From assembly GCA_964428185.1 (NCBI GenBank), contig CAYRXH010000006.1, positions 1 to 61,945 on the forward strand: DNA of 61,945 bases, written 5' to 3'. Origin of the DNA: CAYMAZ01 sp964428185 (lineage in GTDB: Bacteria > Bacteroidota > Bacteroidia > Bacteroidales > DTU049). This document shows positions 43,917 through 52,489 of the stretch, piece by piece. The notes under the pieces are model-generated. The model did not search any database. It saw nothing but the letters and a program-made list of their open reading frames with translations, and had not been told where the DNA came from. Numbering within the stretch: the stretch's first letter is position 1; each line of letters opens with the position of its first letter. The position numbers were made by a program, and so were the translations under genes.

Positions 43917-44894
43917 ATGAAATCAGCAGAACAATATAGGGAGCAGTTTGAAAAAGCCCTGAATTCTGAATCATTTATTTCAGATCCACTGAAGCTTTAC
44001 GAACCTATTCAATACATGCTTTCATTGGGGGGAAAACGCTTGAGACCAATGTTATGTCTCATGGGCTGTGAACTTTACGGCGGAGAATGTTCAAAAGCTA
44101 TGCCTGCTGCCATTGCCATAGAGATTTTCCACAACTTCACCCTCGTTCATGATGACATCATGGACAATTCTCCTATCAGAAGGGGACTACCAACAGTTTA
44201 TAAAAAGTGGAACACCAATATTGCCATTCTTTCAGGGGACGTGATGTTTGCCAAAGCCTATGAATATGTGACAAAGCTTGACACCCCAAATTTAAAACCC
44301 ATCCTTGAGATTTTCACAGACACCGCAATCAAGGTCTGCGAAGGGCAGCAGTATGACATGGATTATGAAGCACAGCCACATGTTGGCATCAGTGATTATC
44401 TGAACATGATCCGGCTGAAAACAGCAGTACTTGTGGGAGCTTCTCTGAAAATAGGAGCTCTGCTCGGAGGTGCTCCCCTACATGAAGCAACCGAATTGTA
44501 TGATTTCGGTATGAATATGGGAATTGTTTTTCAGCTGCAAGATGATCTGCTTGATGTTTTTTCTGATGAAAGTAAATTCGGAAAAAAAACAGGCTCTGAT
44601 ATTCTTTCAGTCAAAAAAACCTATCTGTTTCTTAAAACATTAGAGCTTCTTTCTCCTGGAGACCGTGAAGAGTTTTATGTGTATTATACTGAAAATCATT
44701 CCGGTAACGGAGAAGAAAAAATCAATTTTGTGAAAAAGGTGTATGAAGAACTGAACATAAGAAATCATGTTATTGCAATGATGAATCAATACCATGAAAA
44801 ATCATTACAAAATCTGGAACGATGTAAAGGAGATGCTGAAATAACTTTACAGTTGAAGATACTTGCTGAATCAATGCTTGTCAGGGAAATTTAA
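43917..44894 (+). CDS. trans-isoprenyl diphosphate synthase
   Basis: A polyprenyl synthetase of 325 residues that condenses isopentenyl diphosphate onto an allylic primer. The first aspartate-rich motif is HDDIMDNS and the second is QLQDDLLDVFSD; GGKRLRPMLC and the conserved KT at LKTAVLVG are present. A small/aromatic pattern before the first DDxxD suggests a short-to-medium chain product such as farnesyl or geranylgeranyl diphosphate, but this is not certain. It may feed undecaprenyl or quinone synthesis; it lies downstream of rfbA and the epimerase. It converges on pyrD. Confidence 0.93.
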   Translation: MKSAEQYREQFEKALNSESFISDPLKLYEPIQYMLSLGGKRLRPMLCLMGCELYGGECSKAMPAAIAIEIFHNFTLVHDDIMDNSPIRRGLPTVYKKWNTNIAILSGDVMFAKAYEYVTKLDTPNLKPILEIFTDTAIKVCEGQQYDMDYEAQPHVGISDYLNMIRLKTAVLVGASLKIGALLGGAPLHEATELYDFGMNMGIVFQLQDDLLDVFSDESKFGKKTGSDILSVKKTYLFLKTLELLSPGDREEFYVYYTENHSGNGEEKINFVKKVYEELNIRNHVIAMMNQYHEKSLQNLERCKGDAEITLQLKILAESMLVREI

Positions 44895-44919
44895 TAAAGA
44901 CTTTTACAAAAAAAGAAGG

Positions 44920-45831
44920 CTATACCTCAAGTTGTCCAACTATCTCAGAAACACTCCTGAATCCATTCTGGTCTAAGTATTGTTCTATTCCGTTAACAAT
45001 TTTCAACGAAACTGAAGGGTCAATAAAGTTCGCTGTACCCACCTGTACTGCACTGGCACCTGCCAGAAAAAACTCAATGGCATCAGTTGCGTTCATGATC
45101 CCGCCCAAGCCTACCACGGGAATTTTCACATGTTTCGATACCTGCCATACCATTCTGAGGGCAACTGGTTTAACGGCTGGTCCTGAAAGTCCTCCTGTCA
45201 CCGTTGAAAGCATGGGTTTTCGTGATTTTGCATCAATGGCCATTCCCAAAAGTGTGTTGATCAGAGAGATGGAATCAGCTCCTTCATTTTCAGCAGTTTG
45301 AGCTATCTCAACGATATTTGTCACATTGGGAGAGAGCTTTACCATCAGCATTTTTGGCCAAACCTTTCGCACTGCACTGATGACCTGAGCAGCTGAACTG
45401 CAGGATGTTCCGAAGGCCATTCCGCCTTCTTTCACGTTGGGGCATGAAATATTCAACTCAATGGCAGGAATAGCATCAAGGGATGAGAGTTTTTCACACA
45501 CCCTCACATAATCATCTATCTGAGAACCAGATACATTCACAATAATATTTGTTTGATACTTATTTATCCGAGGATACATATCCCTGATAAAAACATCAAC
45601 ACCTTTATTTTGCAAGCCCACGGCATTCAGCATCCCAGAAGGTGTTTCAGCCATCCTAGGATATGGATTTCCCTCCCTAGGCTCCAGTGTTGTTCCTTTA
45701 ACAATTATTGCCCCTAGGTCATTAACATTGATAAAATCCTCAAATTCAGGACCATAGCCAAATGTTCCGCTGGCTGTCATCACAGGATTTTTCATGTTGA
45801 GAGTTCCGATTCTGGTTGTCAGGTCTGCCAT
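44920..45831 (-). CDS. pyrD: dihydroorotate dehydrogenase, class 1B catalytic subunit
   Basis: Oxidises dihydroorotate to orotate in pyrimidine synthesis, passing electrons via PyrK to NAD. The 303-residue protein has MTASGTFGYG, KGTTLEPREGNPYPRM and ELNISCPNVKEGG with the catalytic Cys of class 1B. The FMN-binding VVGLGGIMNATDAIEF and GASAVQVGTANF are also present. It begins 4 bases after pyrK stops, as expected for the heterotetrameric enzyme. Confidence 0.96.
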   Translation of the reverse strand: MADLTTRIGTLNMKNPVMTASGTFGYGPEFEDFINVNDLGAIIVKGTTLEPREGNPYPRMAETPSGMLNAVGLQNKGVDVFIRDMYPRINKYQTNIIVNVSGSQIDDYVRVCEKLSSLDAIPAIELNISCPNVKEGGMAFGTSCSSAAQVISAVRKVWPKMLMVKLSPNVTNIVEIAQTAENEGADSISLINTLLGMAIDAKSRKPMLSTVTGGLSGPAVKPVALRMVWQVSKHVKIPVVGLGGIMNATDAIEFFLAGASAVQVGTANFIDPSVSLKIVNGIEQYLDQNGFRSVSEIVGQLEV

Positions 45832-45835
45832 ATCC

Positions 45836-46633
45836 TTAGCTTTGAATCCATTCTTTCAATTCTACAGTATCGAAAACTGGTCCTTCAGTGCAACTGCAAA
45901 CGTGACCGTTGTCAGTTTTAACAACACAACAAAGGCATGCTCCAATACCACATGCCATCATGTTTTCAAGTGAAATCTCACAAGGGATCGAATGTTTATG
46001 GGCAATTACTGCAACTGCCTTCATCATCGGATCAGGGCCACATGCGTAGATTCTTCTCACAGAAGTTGCACTTTCAGCAAGCAATGGATGATGAGTGACA
46101 AAACCCTTACCTCCGGCAGACCCATCTTCAGTCATGAAATGAACATTTCCGAAAGGCTTATATTTTTCAGGATGTATTATTTCTGAAATATTACTGGCTC
46201 CAAGTAAGATTTCTATTTTTACGCCCTGAGTATTCAGAAAACGAGCCAAATAAAGCAAAGGTGCTGCACCGCATCCGCCCCCGACAAGCAAAACTCCTTC
46301 ATTCTCAGCAGGAGATGAAAATCCATTTCCCAAAGGATAAATAACATCAAGACTATCTCCTATCTGCATTTCTGCAAGTGAACCGGTTCCTCTGCCGACA
46401 ACTTTTATCCATAATGACAGTATTCCGGCATGATTATCCCAATCATGAACTGACAGAGGGCGGCGAAGAAACACTTGTGAATTGTTGCTAATCTGAACCT
46501 GAACAAACTGTCCGGGAAAAACTACAGGCCACGGTTTTTCAGCCTGAAGTTCAAAATATATGTGCCGGTTGTCGTACAACTGCTTTCTGACAATTGTCAG
46601 TTTTTCAATTTTTTTGACCGGCTTTTCTGCCAT
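45836..46633 (-). CDS. pyrK: dihydroorotate dehydrogenase electron transfer subunit
   Basis: The FAD and 2Fe-2S protein partner of class 1B PyrD, 265 residues, ferredoxin-NADP reductase fold. FAD-binding FLRRPLSVHDW, NAD-binding LLVGGGCGAAPLLYLA and the C-terminal cluster motif with Cys228, Cys233, Cys236 and Cys248 (ACGIGACLCC then CSCTEGP) are all visible. It lies directly upstream of pyrD with a 4-base gap. Confidence 0.95.
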   Translation of the reverse strand: MAEKPVKKIEKLTIVRKQLYDNRHIYFELQAEKPWPVVFPGQFVQVQISNNSQVFLRRPLSVHDWDNHAGILSLWIKVVGRGTGSLAEMQIGDSLDVIYPLGNGFSSPAENEGVLLVGGGCGAAPLLYLARFLNTQGVKIEILLGASNISEIIHPEKYKPFGNVHFMTEDGSAGGKGFVTHHPLLAESATSVRRIYACGPDPMMKAVAVIAHKHSIPCEISLENMMACGIGACLCCVVKTDNGHVCSCTEGPVFDTVELKEWIQS

Positions 46634-46687
46634 GAAACTATTCCTTAGGTTTGGTGGTTTTTTTGCTACAGGCTTTTTTGCGGGTTT

Positions 46688-47176
46688 CTAGTCCTTTGAG
46701 GGATTGTCCATTTTATCTGCTTGTTTTTTTTCATGCATTGATGACTCAACATCTTCCTTTTCCTGTTCTTTGGCTTTCTCCTTTTCTTCCTCTTCAAAAT
46801 CAAGCAAGCTGTTCTTATGCAGCAGATTGTACCAGAACACCATTTTTTTCATATCCGAAAGATATACTCTTTCTCTGTCATAATTAGGAAGTATCTGTTG
46901 AAAAAAGTCTCTGATCTGCTGATCATCAGATTTATGATCCACAGCTTCGTTGCCGCCGGTATATTCTTTCATTTTTTTAAAGACATCTTTCAACTTTACT
47001 TCATCAGTTTCAGTGAATACCACAATATCCTCCACAGATGACACTCTGTTGGCTGCGGATACTGGCATCTTTTTCCCGTCTATAAGGGACTCAACAATAT
47101 ATCCGCTTCTGCTTTGAGCAATCACTTTAAAAGCACCACTTTTTCCTGATACAACAATAATTTTGGTAAAATCCAT
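46688..47176 (-). CDS. DUF5606 family protein
   Basis: A 162-residue cytoplasmic protein. The start at 47176 gives MDFTKIIVVSGKSGAFKV, the conserved N-terminus of this Bacteroidota family; the frame is open 24 codons upstream without similarity. A compact N-terminal domain (GYIVESLIDGKKMPV, SSVEDIVVFTE) is followed by a helical segment (IRDFFQQILPNYDRERVY, DMKKMVFWYNLL) and a highly charged Glu/Lys tail. Function unknown. A TAATTTTG box lies 16 bases upstream. It sits between truB and pyrK. Confidence 0.82.
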   Translation of the reverse strand: MDFTKIIVVSGKSGAFKVIAQSRSGYIVESLIDGKKMPVSAANRVSSVEDIVVFTETDEVKLKDVFKKMKEYTGGNEAVDHKSDDQQIRDFFQQILPNYDRERVYLSDMKKMVFWYNLLHKNSLLDFEEEEKEKAKEQEKEDVESSMHEKKQADKMDNPSKD

Positions 47177-47191
47177 AAGAAAAATTTTTGC

Positions 47192-47199
47192 CAAAATTA
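47192..47199 (-). promoter_or_regulatory. -7 promoter box for the DUF5606-pyrKD run
   Basis: Minus-strand TAATTTTG (TAnnTTTG) lies 15 bases before the ATG at 47176; suggests transcription separate from truB. Confidence 0.35.
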
Positions 47200-47248
47200 C
47201 GCAGAATATTTGAAACCCCAGATGATGGATTCTCTTTTCAACACACAA

Positions 47249-47947
47249 TCAACTCATAAAATCCTCAGTCAGCTCCAGTGAAAACTCGGCAGGAGTAATT
47301 GCATTAACAACAAGATATTCCCCGATTGCGGTTCTTCGCAACTCTGAAAGATAGGCTCCTGACTTCAGTTTTTTCCCGAAATCTCTTACCAGGGATCTAA
47401 CATACGTTCCTTTGCTGCAGCGGATCCGGAACGTAACAACATTGTTTTCAATCAATGTTATATCAAATGCTGAAACATGAATCTTTTTCGGCTGAATTGC
47501 CACTTCCTTCCCTTCCCGGGCATATTCGTATGCTCTCTTGCCCTTAATTTTTACTGCAGAAAAAACCGGAGGGTATTGTTCACTTGTTCCCACAAAAGAT
47601 TCAGCCACCTTTATGATCATTTCTTCTGTAATATGATCTACAGGAAAAGTGTTGTCAATTTCTGTTTCCAGATCAAATGAAGGAGTAGTTGCTCCAAGAG
47701 TAAACTGACCAATATATTCCTTATCCATGTCCTGAAACTCACTGATCTTTTTTGTCCATTTGCCTGTACACACAATGACCAGTCCTGATGCAAGGGGATC
47801 AAGCGTTCCTGCATGTCCGATTTTAATTTCCCTCACTCCAGCCTTTTTTCTCAGTTCCATTCTGAGATAATTAACCACATCAAAAGACGTCCAGTTGAGT
47901 GGTTTGTCAATCAGAATCATCTTTCCGGATTTATAAAGCTGTTCCAT
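47249..47947 (-). CDS. truB: tRNA pseudouridine(55) synthase
   Basis: Forms pseudouridine 55 in the T loop of tRNAs. The 232-residue protein has KPLNWTSFDVV, the catalytic motif GHAGTLDPLASG with the nucleophilic Asp, the substrate motif YPPVFSAVKIKGKRAYEYAR and RCSKGTYVRSLVRD. I start at 47947 (ATG); the frame is open to a GTG at 47974 inside uppP. It begins one base after the uppP stop codon, so the two are coupled. The PUA domain is short or absent, as in several Bacteroidota. Confidence 0.95.
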   Translation of the reverse strand: MEQLYKSGKMILIDKPLNWTSFDVVNYLRMELRKKAGVREIKIGHAGTLDPLASGLVIVCTGKWTKKISEFQDMDKEYIGQFTLGATTPSFDLETEIDNTFPVDHITEEMIIKVAESFVGTSEQYPPVFSAVKIKGKRAYEYAREGKEVAIQPKKIHVSAFDITLIENNVVTFRIRCSKGTYVRSLVRDFGKKLKSGAYLSELRRTAIGEYLVVNAITPAEFSLELTEDFMS

Positions 47948-47948
47948 A

Positions 47949-48728
47949 TTATACAACTGACAGGTCAACACCACATATAAGCAAAATAAAAATGAGAAGG
48001 CTCAGGATAATTCTATACCACCCAAAAACTTTAAACCCGTATCTTGTAAGAAAGGAAATAAACCCTTTGATGGCAAGCAATCCCACAACAAATGCAACCG
48101 CATTTCCGATGAGTAGGCCGGGAAGATTTTCCATCGTCAGCACCTCTATTCCCTCGTACAGTTTATAACCTGACGCAGCAAACATTGTAGGAACAGCGAG
48201 AAAAAAAGAAAATTCAGCAGCTGTTTTTCTGTCAAGTTTTTGTATCATACCGCCAATTATTGTTGCAGCAGATCGTGACACCCCGGGGATCATTGCAATA
48301 CATTGAAAAATTCCGATTTTAAGAGCAACAGGGTATGTGATTTCGGAATCTTTTGCCTTGTTTTTCAGCCATTTATCAATCCACAACAACACAATTCCTC
48401 CGGCAAACAAAGAAATTGCCACTACCAGAACACTTTCAAGCATCAAATCAATATAATCGCCCAGAAGAAACCCAAGAACAGCAGCAGGAATAAATGCTAC
48501 AAACAATTTAATGTAGAACCTGACACTCTGAAAAAACCTCTTCCAATACAGCACTATAACAGATAAAATTGCTCCAAACTGTATATTGACAATAAAAAAC
48601 TTCACAAAGTCTGTGCTTTCCACATTTAATGCTGCCTGTGCAAGAATCATATGCCCTGTGGAAGACACCGGTAAAAACTCTGTGAGACCCTCAACGATGG
48701 CGATAATGATAATTTCAAAAAGGGACAT
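47949..48728 (-). CDS. uppP: undecaprenyl-diphosphatase
   Basis: Recycles undecaprenyl diphosphate to the monophosphate lipid carrier for cell-wall and LPS synthesis. The 259-residue membrane protein has the two BacA/UppP motifs EGLTEFLPVSSTGHM and PGVSRSAATIIGGM and about eight hydrophobic segments. I start at 48728, where MSLFEIIIIAIVEG aligns with the family; the frame is open a further 19 codons upstream. It is first in a minus-strand run with truB and shares a 67-base divergent promoter region with the trmB fusion gene. Confidence 0.95.
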   Translation of the reverse strand: MSLFEIIIIAIVEGLTEFLPVSSTGHMILAQAALNVESTDFVKFFIVNIQFGAILSVIVLYWKRFFQSVRFYIKLFVAFIPAAVLGFLLGDYIDLMLESVLVVAISLFAGGIVLLWIDKWLKNKAKDSEITYPVALKIGIFQCIAMIPGVSRSAATIIGGMIQKLDRKTAAEFSFFLAVPTMFAASGYKLYEGIEVLTMENLPGLLIGNAVAFVVGLLAIKGFISFLTRYGFKVFGWYRIILSLLIFILLICGVDLSVV

Positions 48729-48746
48729 TTGTAGTATCTTTCGGAG

Positions 48747-48754
48747 CAAAAGTA
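48747..48754 (-). promoter_or_regulatory. -7 promoter box for uppP-truB
   Basis: Minus-strand TACTTTTG (TAnnTTTG) lies 18 bases before the uppP ATG at 48728, back to back with the trmB box. Confidence 0.4.
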
Positions 48755-48767
48755 CACATTTTTCATG

Positions 48768-48775
48768 TATTTTTG
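48768..48775 (+). promoter_or_regulatory. -7 promoter box for the trmB fusion gene
   Basis: TATTTTTG lies 20 bases before the ATG at 48796. The two divergent boxes are 13 bases apart, so the two promoters must overlap. Confidence 0.4.
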
Positions 48776-48795
48776 CAAAGTTCAAAAGTATCCAG

Positions 48796-49806
48796 ATGCC
48801 GCGCAGAAAACTTCAGCGTTTTGAAGAAAACAATATTCTACCCAATTTATTTCAGCCTGACTACCAAGAGCTTTTGTCGGGGTTTTTTCTGAAAGGTAAA
48901 TGGAGTCCCCTTTACTTTGAGAACAATCAGCCTGTAGTTATTGAACTGGGTTGTGGCAAAGGTGAATATACCATTGGTCTTGCCGAAATGTTTCCTGAAA
49001 AAAACTTTATCGGGATTGATATTAAAGGATCAAGGATGTGGGTTGGTTGCAAAACAGCTCTTCAAAAAAGTTTAAAAAATGTTGCTTTTATCAGAAGACA
49101 TATTTCAGGAATTGAACATTTATTCTCTGAAAATGAAATTGATGAAATTTGGATTTCTTTTCCTGATCCTCATCTAAAGGACAGGTCTGCAAAACGGCGA
49201 CTCACTTCTCCTGACTATATGGCCAGATACTCTAGGGTATTAAAGCCAGGTGGCATGATCCACCTGAAAACAGATGATGACACATTATACCAATATACAC
49301 TTAATGTTTGCGAACAGCATCAGTTTCAAATTGTCCAAAAGTCGGTTGATATATATGGGGAAAATATCGGTGGTCCGGCAACAGCTCTGCAAACATATTA
49401 TGAACAGATCTGGATAAACAAAGGGTTCAAAATCAAATACATTTCTTTTATTCCTTTTAAAGAACAACATCTCATTGCTGAAGAGTCCTTTTTCAGCAGG
49501 GTATGGCAGCTTGCTTCAAAAATTCCTCCCGGAAGGGTCACTTCTTACGGTGCCATTGCCAGATATCTTGGTTCAACAGGTTCAGCAAGAATGGTTGGCT
49601 GGGCGATGAATGCCTCAAAAAACATTGAACCGGCTGTGCCTGCGCACAGGGTCGTTAACAAAAACGGTATGCTCAGCGGAAAATTTCACTTTGGTGGAAT
49701 TGAAGCAATGCAGCAACTTCTTTCGGCTGAAGGGATTGAGGTTGAGAATGATTATGTTAAGGACTTTGAGAAATTATTCTGGGACCCTATGACAGAACTT
49801 CAGTAA
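48796..49806 (+). CDS. trmB: fusion of tRNA (guanine46-N7)-methyltransferase and alkyltransferase-like protein
   Basis: A single open frame of 336 codons. Residues 1-about 222 are TrmB, which methylates G46 of tRNA: the SAM site VIELGCGKGEYT, then IGIDIKGSR, and ISFPDPHLKDRSAKRRL with the DPxxK-type motif. Residues about 230-334 are an O6-alkylguanine-DNA alkyltransferase-type DNA-binding domain (VWQLASKIPPGRVTSYGAIA, ARMVGWAMNAS). The acceptor cysteine of PCHR is replaced: it reads PAHRV with Ala283, as in alkyltransferase-like (ATL) proteins. I start at the ATG at 48796 because the TrmB N-terminus begins there. No stop or frame break separates the halves. Confidence 0.9.
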   Translation: MPRRKLQRFEENNILPNLFQPDYQELLSGFFLKGKWSPLYFENNQPVVIELGCGKGEYTIGLAEMFPEKNFIGIDIKGSRMWVGCKTALQKSLKNVAFIRRHISGIEHLFSENEIDEIWISFPDPHLKDRSAKRRLTSPDYMARYSRVLKPGGMIHLKTDDDTLYQYTLNVCEQHQFQIVQKSVDIYGENIGGPATALQTYYEQIWINKGFKIKYISFIPFKEQHLIAEESFFSRVWQLASKIPPGRVTSYGAIARYLGSTGSARMVGWAMNASKNIEPAVPAHRVVNKNGMLSGKFHFGGIEAMQQLLSAEGIEVENDYVKDFEKLFWDPMTELQ

Positions 49807-49837
49807 TCCTGAAAAGCAAGTTGTCTTCCATTGATTC

Positions 49838-51076
49838 TTATTTTTTGATATATAGCCAGGCTTCCTTTTTCACAGTATTACGTATCTTTTCCAGTTCTGC
49901 TTCTGCCTGGTCCTTGTCTGCATAGCCTACATAAGTAACAATATGAAGCCCCTGCTTGGTTTGTCCTGCAATTGAAGAACTGTAGCCTTCTGCCTGCAAA
50001 TTTTTCACCCTCTTTTCAGCCAGTGACAGGTTTGAAAAGCAATCAGCAACAATAAAATACTTCATCTGCATTTCTGTATTCACAGAAACAAAAGATTCCT
50101 TAACAGGTTCAGTCGTTTCAGCGGACTCAATTTCTTCCGGAAGATCTTCGGTTTGAGCAGTTGAGTCTGTTATTTCCGCTGTTGTCTCAACTTGTACAGG
50201 GATGTCCTTTATATCATTGTTTTCATTCTCTGCAGAGCTTACTATTTTTTCTCCACCGGCAATTGTTCTGGCTTTCTCATACAACACTTCCCAGTAACCG
50301 GTAAAATACAATGCGCTCCCTCCACCTGCAATAAGTATTAAGAGAACAATGAGTACGGGTCTTCTTCTCCCCTGTTTCCTTTTGGTCTCCTCAGGTTTGG
50401 TTTTATTATTGCTTTGCGCTATCTCCTGAATGTCTGGCTGTTCTCCGGATATCCGGACGCTTTTTTCATGGTCATTCACCAGGATTTCGTTATCAGAAGA
50501 TATTAATTTCGTTTCTTCATCCTTCACCTTTTCATCAACCTTTTCCACTTCAACTTTCTGTGGCAGTTCAGAATCATTCTGACTCTCTGCTGTCAATACA
50601 GTGGCCGCTTCTGTCACTTCCGCAGTAAGCTGAACAGGCTGACTTTCAGGCTTTGAACTTCTTTGGGGCAAAGTAAAAACAGGCAGGCCAAAAGAATCAG
50701 GATGAAGATCCAGGAGTTGATCAGCTTCAAACATCAAACTATGATCAAAACTCATACTGAAAATTCCCAGATGCTCTACAGAAGATTTCCCAAACTGGCT
50801 GATTTCGTTTCGGATATGCTTATTAAAGTCATGAATTGCCTGATGAATCTCCTGTGCTCTCATTCCTGTATCACAGGCAACAAGGTCAATAAAATCTGAA
50901 GTGGTTTCACAATCTTTCTCCTCATCAAATACAAGAACAGCATGAGGCGGTTTAAATTCATGAATTACCGGATGGATAGATGCTCCGGTTGACTCTTTTG
51001 CAAATTTTCCCAATCCGGAGATAGTTAAACTCCGGTTTTTCATGAGAAAACGTATTATATATTCCTTAATCATCAT
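49838..51076 (-). CDS. HU-CCDC81 and SPOR domain envelope protein
   Basis: A 412-residue membrane protein. The N-terminal 130 residues form two HU-CCDC81-like domains (LTISGLGKFAKES, AQEIHQAIHDFNKHI, LGIFSMSFDHSLMF). An acidic disordered linker leads to one membrane helix near 240-262 (RRRPVLIVLLILIAGG). A second linker leads to a C-terminal SPOR domain (MKYFIVADCFSNLSLAEKRV, LHIVTYVGYADKDQAEAEL), which in other proteins binds denuded peptidoglycan glycan at division sites. The topology puts the HU-like part in the cytoplasm and SPOR outside, a possible bridge between the nucleoid and the septal wall. ATGs at 51076 and 51073 are equivalent. Confidence 0.87.
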   Translation of the reverse strand: MMIKEYIIRFLMKNRSLTISGLGKFAKESTGASIHPVIHEFKPPHAVLVFDEEKDCETTSDFIDLVACDTGMRAQEIHQAIHDFNKHIRNEISQFGKSSVEHLGIFSMSFDHSLMFEADQLLDLHPDSFGLPVFTLPQRSSKPESQPVQLTAEVTEAATVLTAESQNDSELPQKVEVEKVDEKVKDEETKLISSDNEILVNDHEKSVRISGEQPDIQEIAQSNNKTKPEETKRKQGRRRPVLIVLLILIAGGGSALYFTGYWEVLYEKARTIAGGEKIVSSAENENNDIKDIPVQVETTAEITDSTAQTEDLPEEIESAETTEPVKESFVSVNTEMQMKYFIVADCFSNLSLAEKRVKNLQAEGYSSSIAGQTKQGLHIVTYVGYADKDQAEAELEKIRNTVKKEAWLYIKK

Positions 51077-51080
51077 TGAG

Positions 51081-51851
51081 TTATTGAATTGAATGAAGTT
51101 TCATATAATTTTCCACAACAAAAATGTCGGCAGGAGTATCTACACATAGTCCTTCAGCCTGACAAGGAACAACGCGGATACGATATCCGTTTTCGAGCCA
51201 TCTGAGTTGTTCCAGCGATTCAGCATGTTCAAGTCTTGACATGCTCAGGTCGCATATTTTTTTTAAAATATCAAATCGATAAGCGTACAATCCGATATGT
51301 TTGAGAAATTTTTCTGGAGCAGCAGGGATATTTCTGAAGAAAGGGATAGGAGAACGGCTGAAATAGAGAGCATCTCCGTTAACCGATGTAACTAATTTCA
51401 CTGTATTGCTGTTGTTCACCTGTTCAATATCCTTGAAAGCACAGGCTGGTGTGGCAATCTGAATGTCCTCATGTTGAAATTCGATGACCATTCTATCAAT
51501 AAGCCTCGGGTCAACAAGAGGTTCATCACCCTGAATATTCACTACCACATCCGGTAATTTCTCATTTCTGCCGGTTGAATATGCAACAGCAGCTTCCAGG
51601 CACCGGTCAGTTCCACTCTGGTGCTTAACAGAAGTCATGATCACATTTCCTCCGAACTGTCTGACATGCTCTTCAATTCGCACATCATCAGTGGCAACAC
51701 ATACAGCGGATAAAGATTTTGATTTTATACACCTTTCATAAACACGTTGAATCATACTTGCGCCATGAATCAGGGCAAGAGGTTTTCCCGGAAAGCGGGA
51801 AGAAGCATATCGGGCAGGAATAATTCCGAGAATAAATTTCTGTGATGTCAT
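51081..51851 (-). CDS. kdsB: 3-deoxy-manno-octulosonate cytidylyltransferase
   Basis: Activates Kdo as CMP-Kdo for lipid A inner-core synthesis. The 256-residue protein begins with the CTP-binding IIPARYASSRFPGKPLA. It also has SLSAVCVATDD, VVNIQGDEPLVDPRLID, HIGLYAYRFD and the C-terminal GLCVDTPADIFVVE. It lies between the deoxynucleoside kinase gene (3-base gap) and the HU/SPOR gene (4-base gap), so it is surely cotranscribed. Length is normal. Confidence 0.96.
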   Translation of the reverse strand: MTSQKFILGIIPARYASSRFPGKPLALIHGASMIQRVYERCIKSKSLSAVCVATDDVRIEEHVRQFGGNVIMTSVKHQSGTDRCLEAAVAYSTGRNEKLPDVVVNIQGDEPLVDPRLIDRMVIEFQHEDIQIATPACAFKDIEQVNNSNTVKLVTSVNGDALYFSRSPIPFFRNIPAAPEKFLKHIGLYAYRFDILKKICDLSMSRLEHAESLEQLRWLENGYRIRVVPCQAEGLCVDTPADIFVVENYMKLHSIQ

Positions 51852-51854
51852 CTG

Positions 51855-52469
51855 TTAAAAAAGTCCATATAGTTCAGCATCAATTTTCTCAATAACAAAA
51901 CCCAGATCTTCAGCCTTATCAGAAAAATTAATCTGATTTACGTCGATAATCAATAGTTTCCCTGCAATATAATTATTTATCCACTTCTCATATCTGTCGT
52001 TGAGGCTTTGCAGATAATCCAGTCTGATAGAAGACTCATAGGCGCGTCCACGCTTTTGTATCTGTCTGACCAAGGTGGGCACTTCTGCTTTCAGATATAT
52101 AAGCAGATCGGGAGCCTGTATGAATGACACCATAAGTTCAAACAAAGACAGATAGTTTTCAAAATCCCTGTTTGTCATCAGTCCCATATCATGAAGATTC
52201 GGCGCAAAAATATAAGCATCTTCATAAATTGTTCTGTCCTGAATTACTGTTTTTTCCCTTTTCCGGATATTAACAACTTGTCTGAAGCGACTGTTCAGAA
52301 AATAAATCTGAAGATTAAATGACCATCTTTTCATATCTTCATAAAAGCTTTCCAGATATGGATTTGAGTCAACATCTTCAAAATGAGGATGCCATCCGTA
52401 GTGTTTTGCCAGCAGCGTTGTGAGGGTTGTTTTGCCGCTTCCGATATTCCCTGCAATTGCAATATGCAT
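51855..52469 (-). CDS. deoxynucleoside kinase
   Basis: A 204-residue cytoplasmic kinase of the dCK/dGK family that salvages deoxynucleosides. It has the P-loop GNIGSGKTTLT, the substrate motif FEDVDSNPYLESFY, DRTIYEDAYIFA (the DRS-like motif with the catalytic acid) and RGRAYESSIRLDYLQ (lid region). The base specificity is uncertain, likely purine (dA/dG) by general similarity. Begins 20 bases after the secreted protein gene and runs into kdsB after 3 bases. Confidence 0.92.
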   Translation of the reverse strand: MHIAIAGNIGSGKTTLTTLLAKHYGWHPHFEDVDSNPYLESFYEDMKRWSFNLQIYFLNSRFRQVVNIRKREKTVIQDRTIYEDAYIFAPNLHDMGLMTNRDFENYLSLFELMVSFIQAPDLLIYLKAEVPTLVRQIQKRGRAYESSIRLDYLQSLNDRYEKWINNYIAGKLLIIDVNQINFSDKAEDLGFVIEKIDAELYGLF

Positions 52470-52489
52470 AAACGTGAGTTTTTTTTTAA

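Noticed and set aside
48586..48795. 70-codon N-terminal extension of the trmB-ATL frame
   Set aside because: It is antisense to the start of uppP, shows no similarity, and lies upstream of the promoter box at 48768; the TrmB N-terminus starts at 48796.
49440..49520. Possible frameshift joining two separate genes (trmB and an alkyltransferase-like gene)
   Set aside because: The reading frame is continuous through the linker with no ambiguous homopolymer run, so a genuine fusion is the simpler reading.
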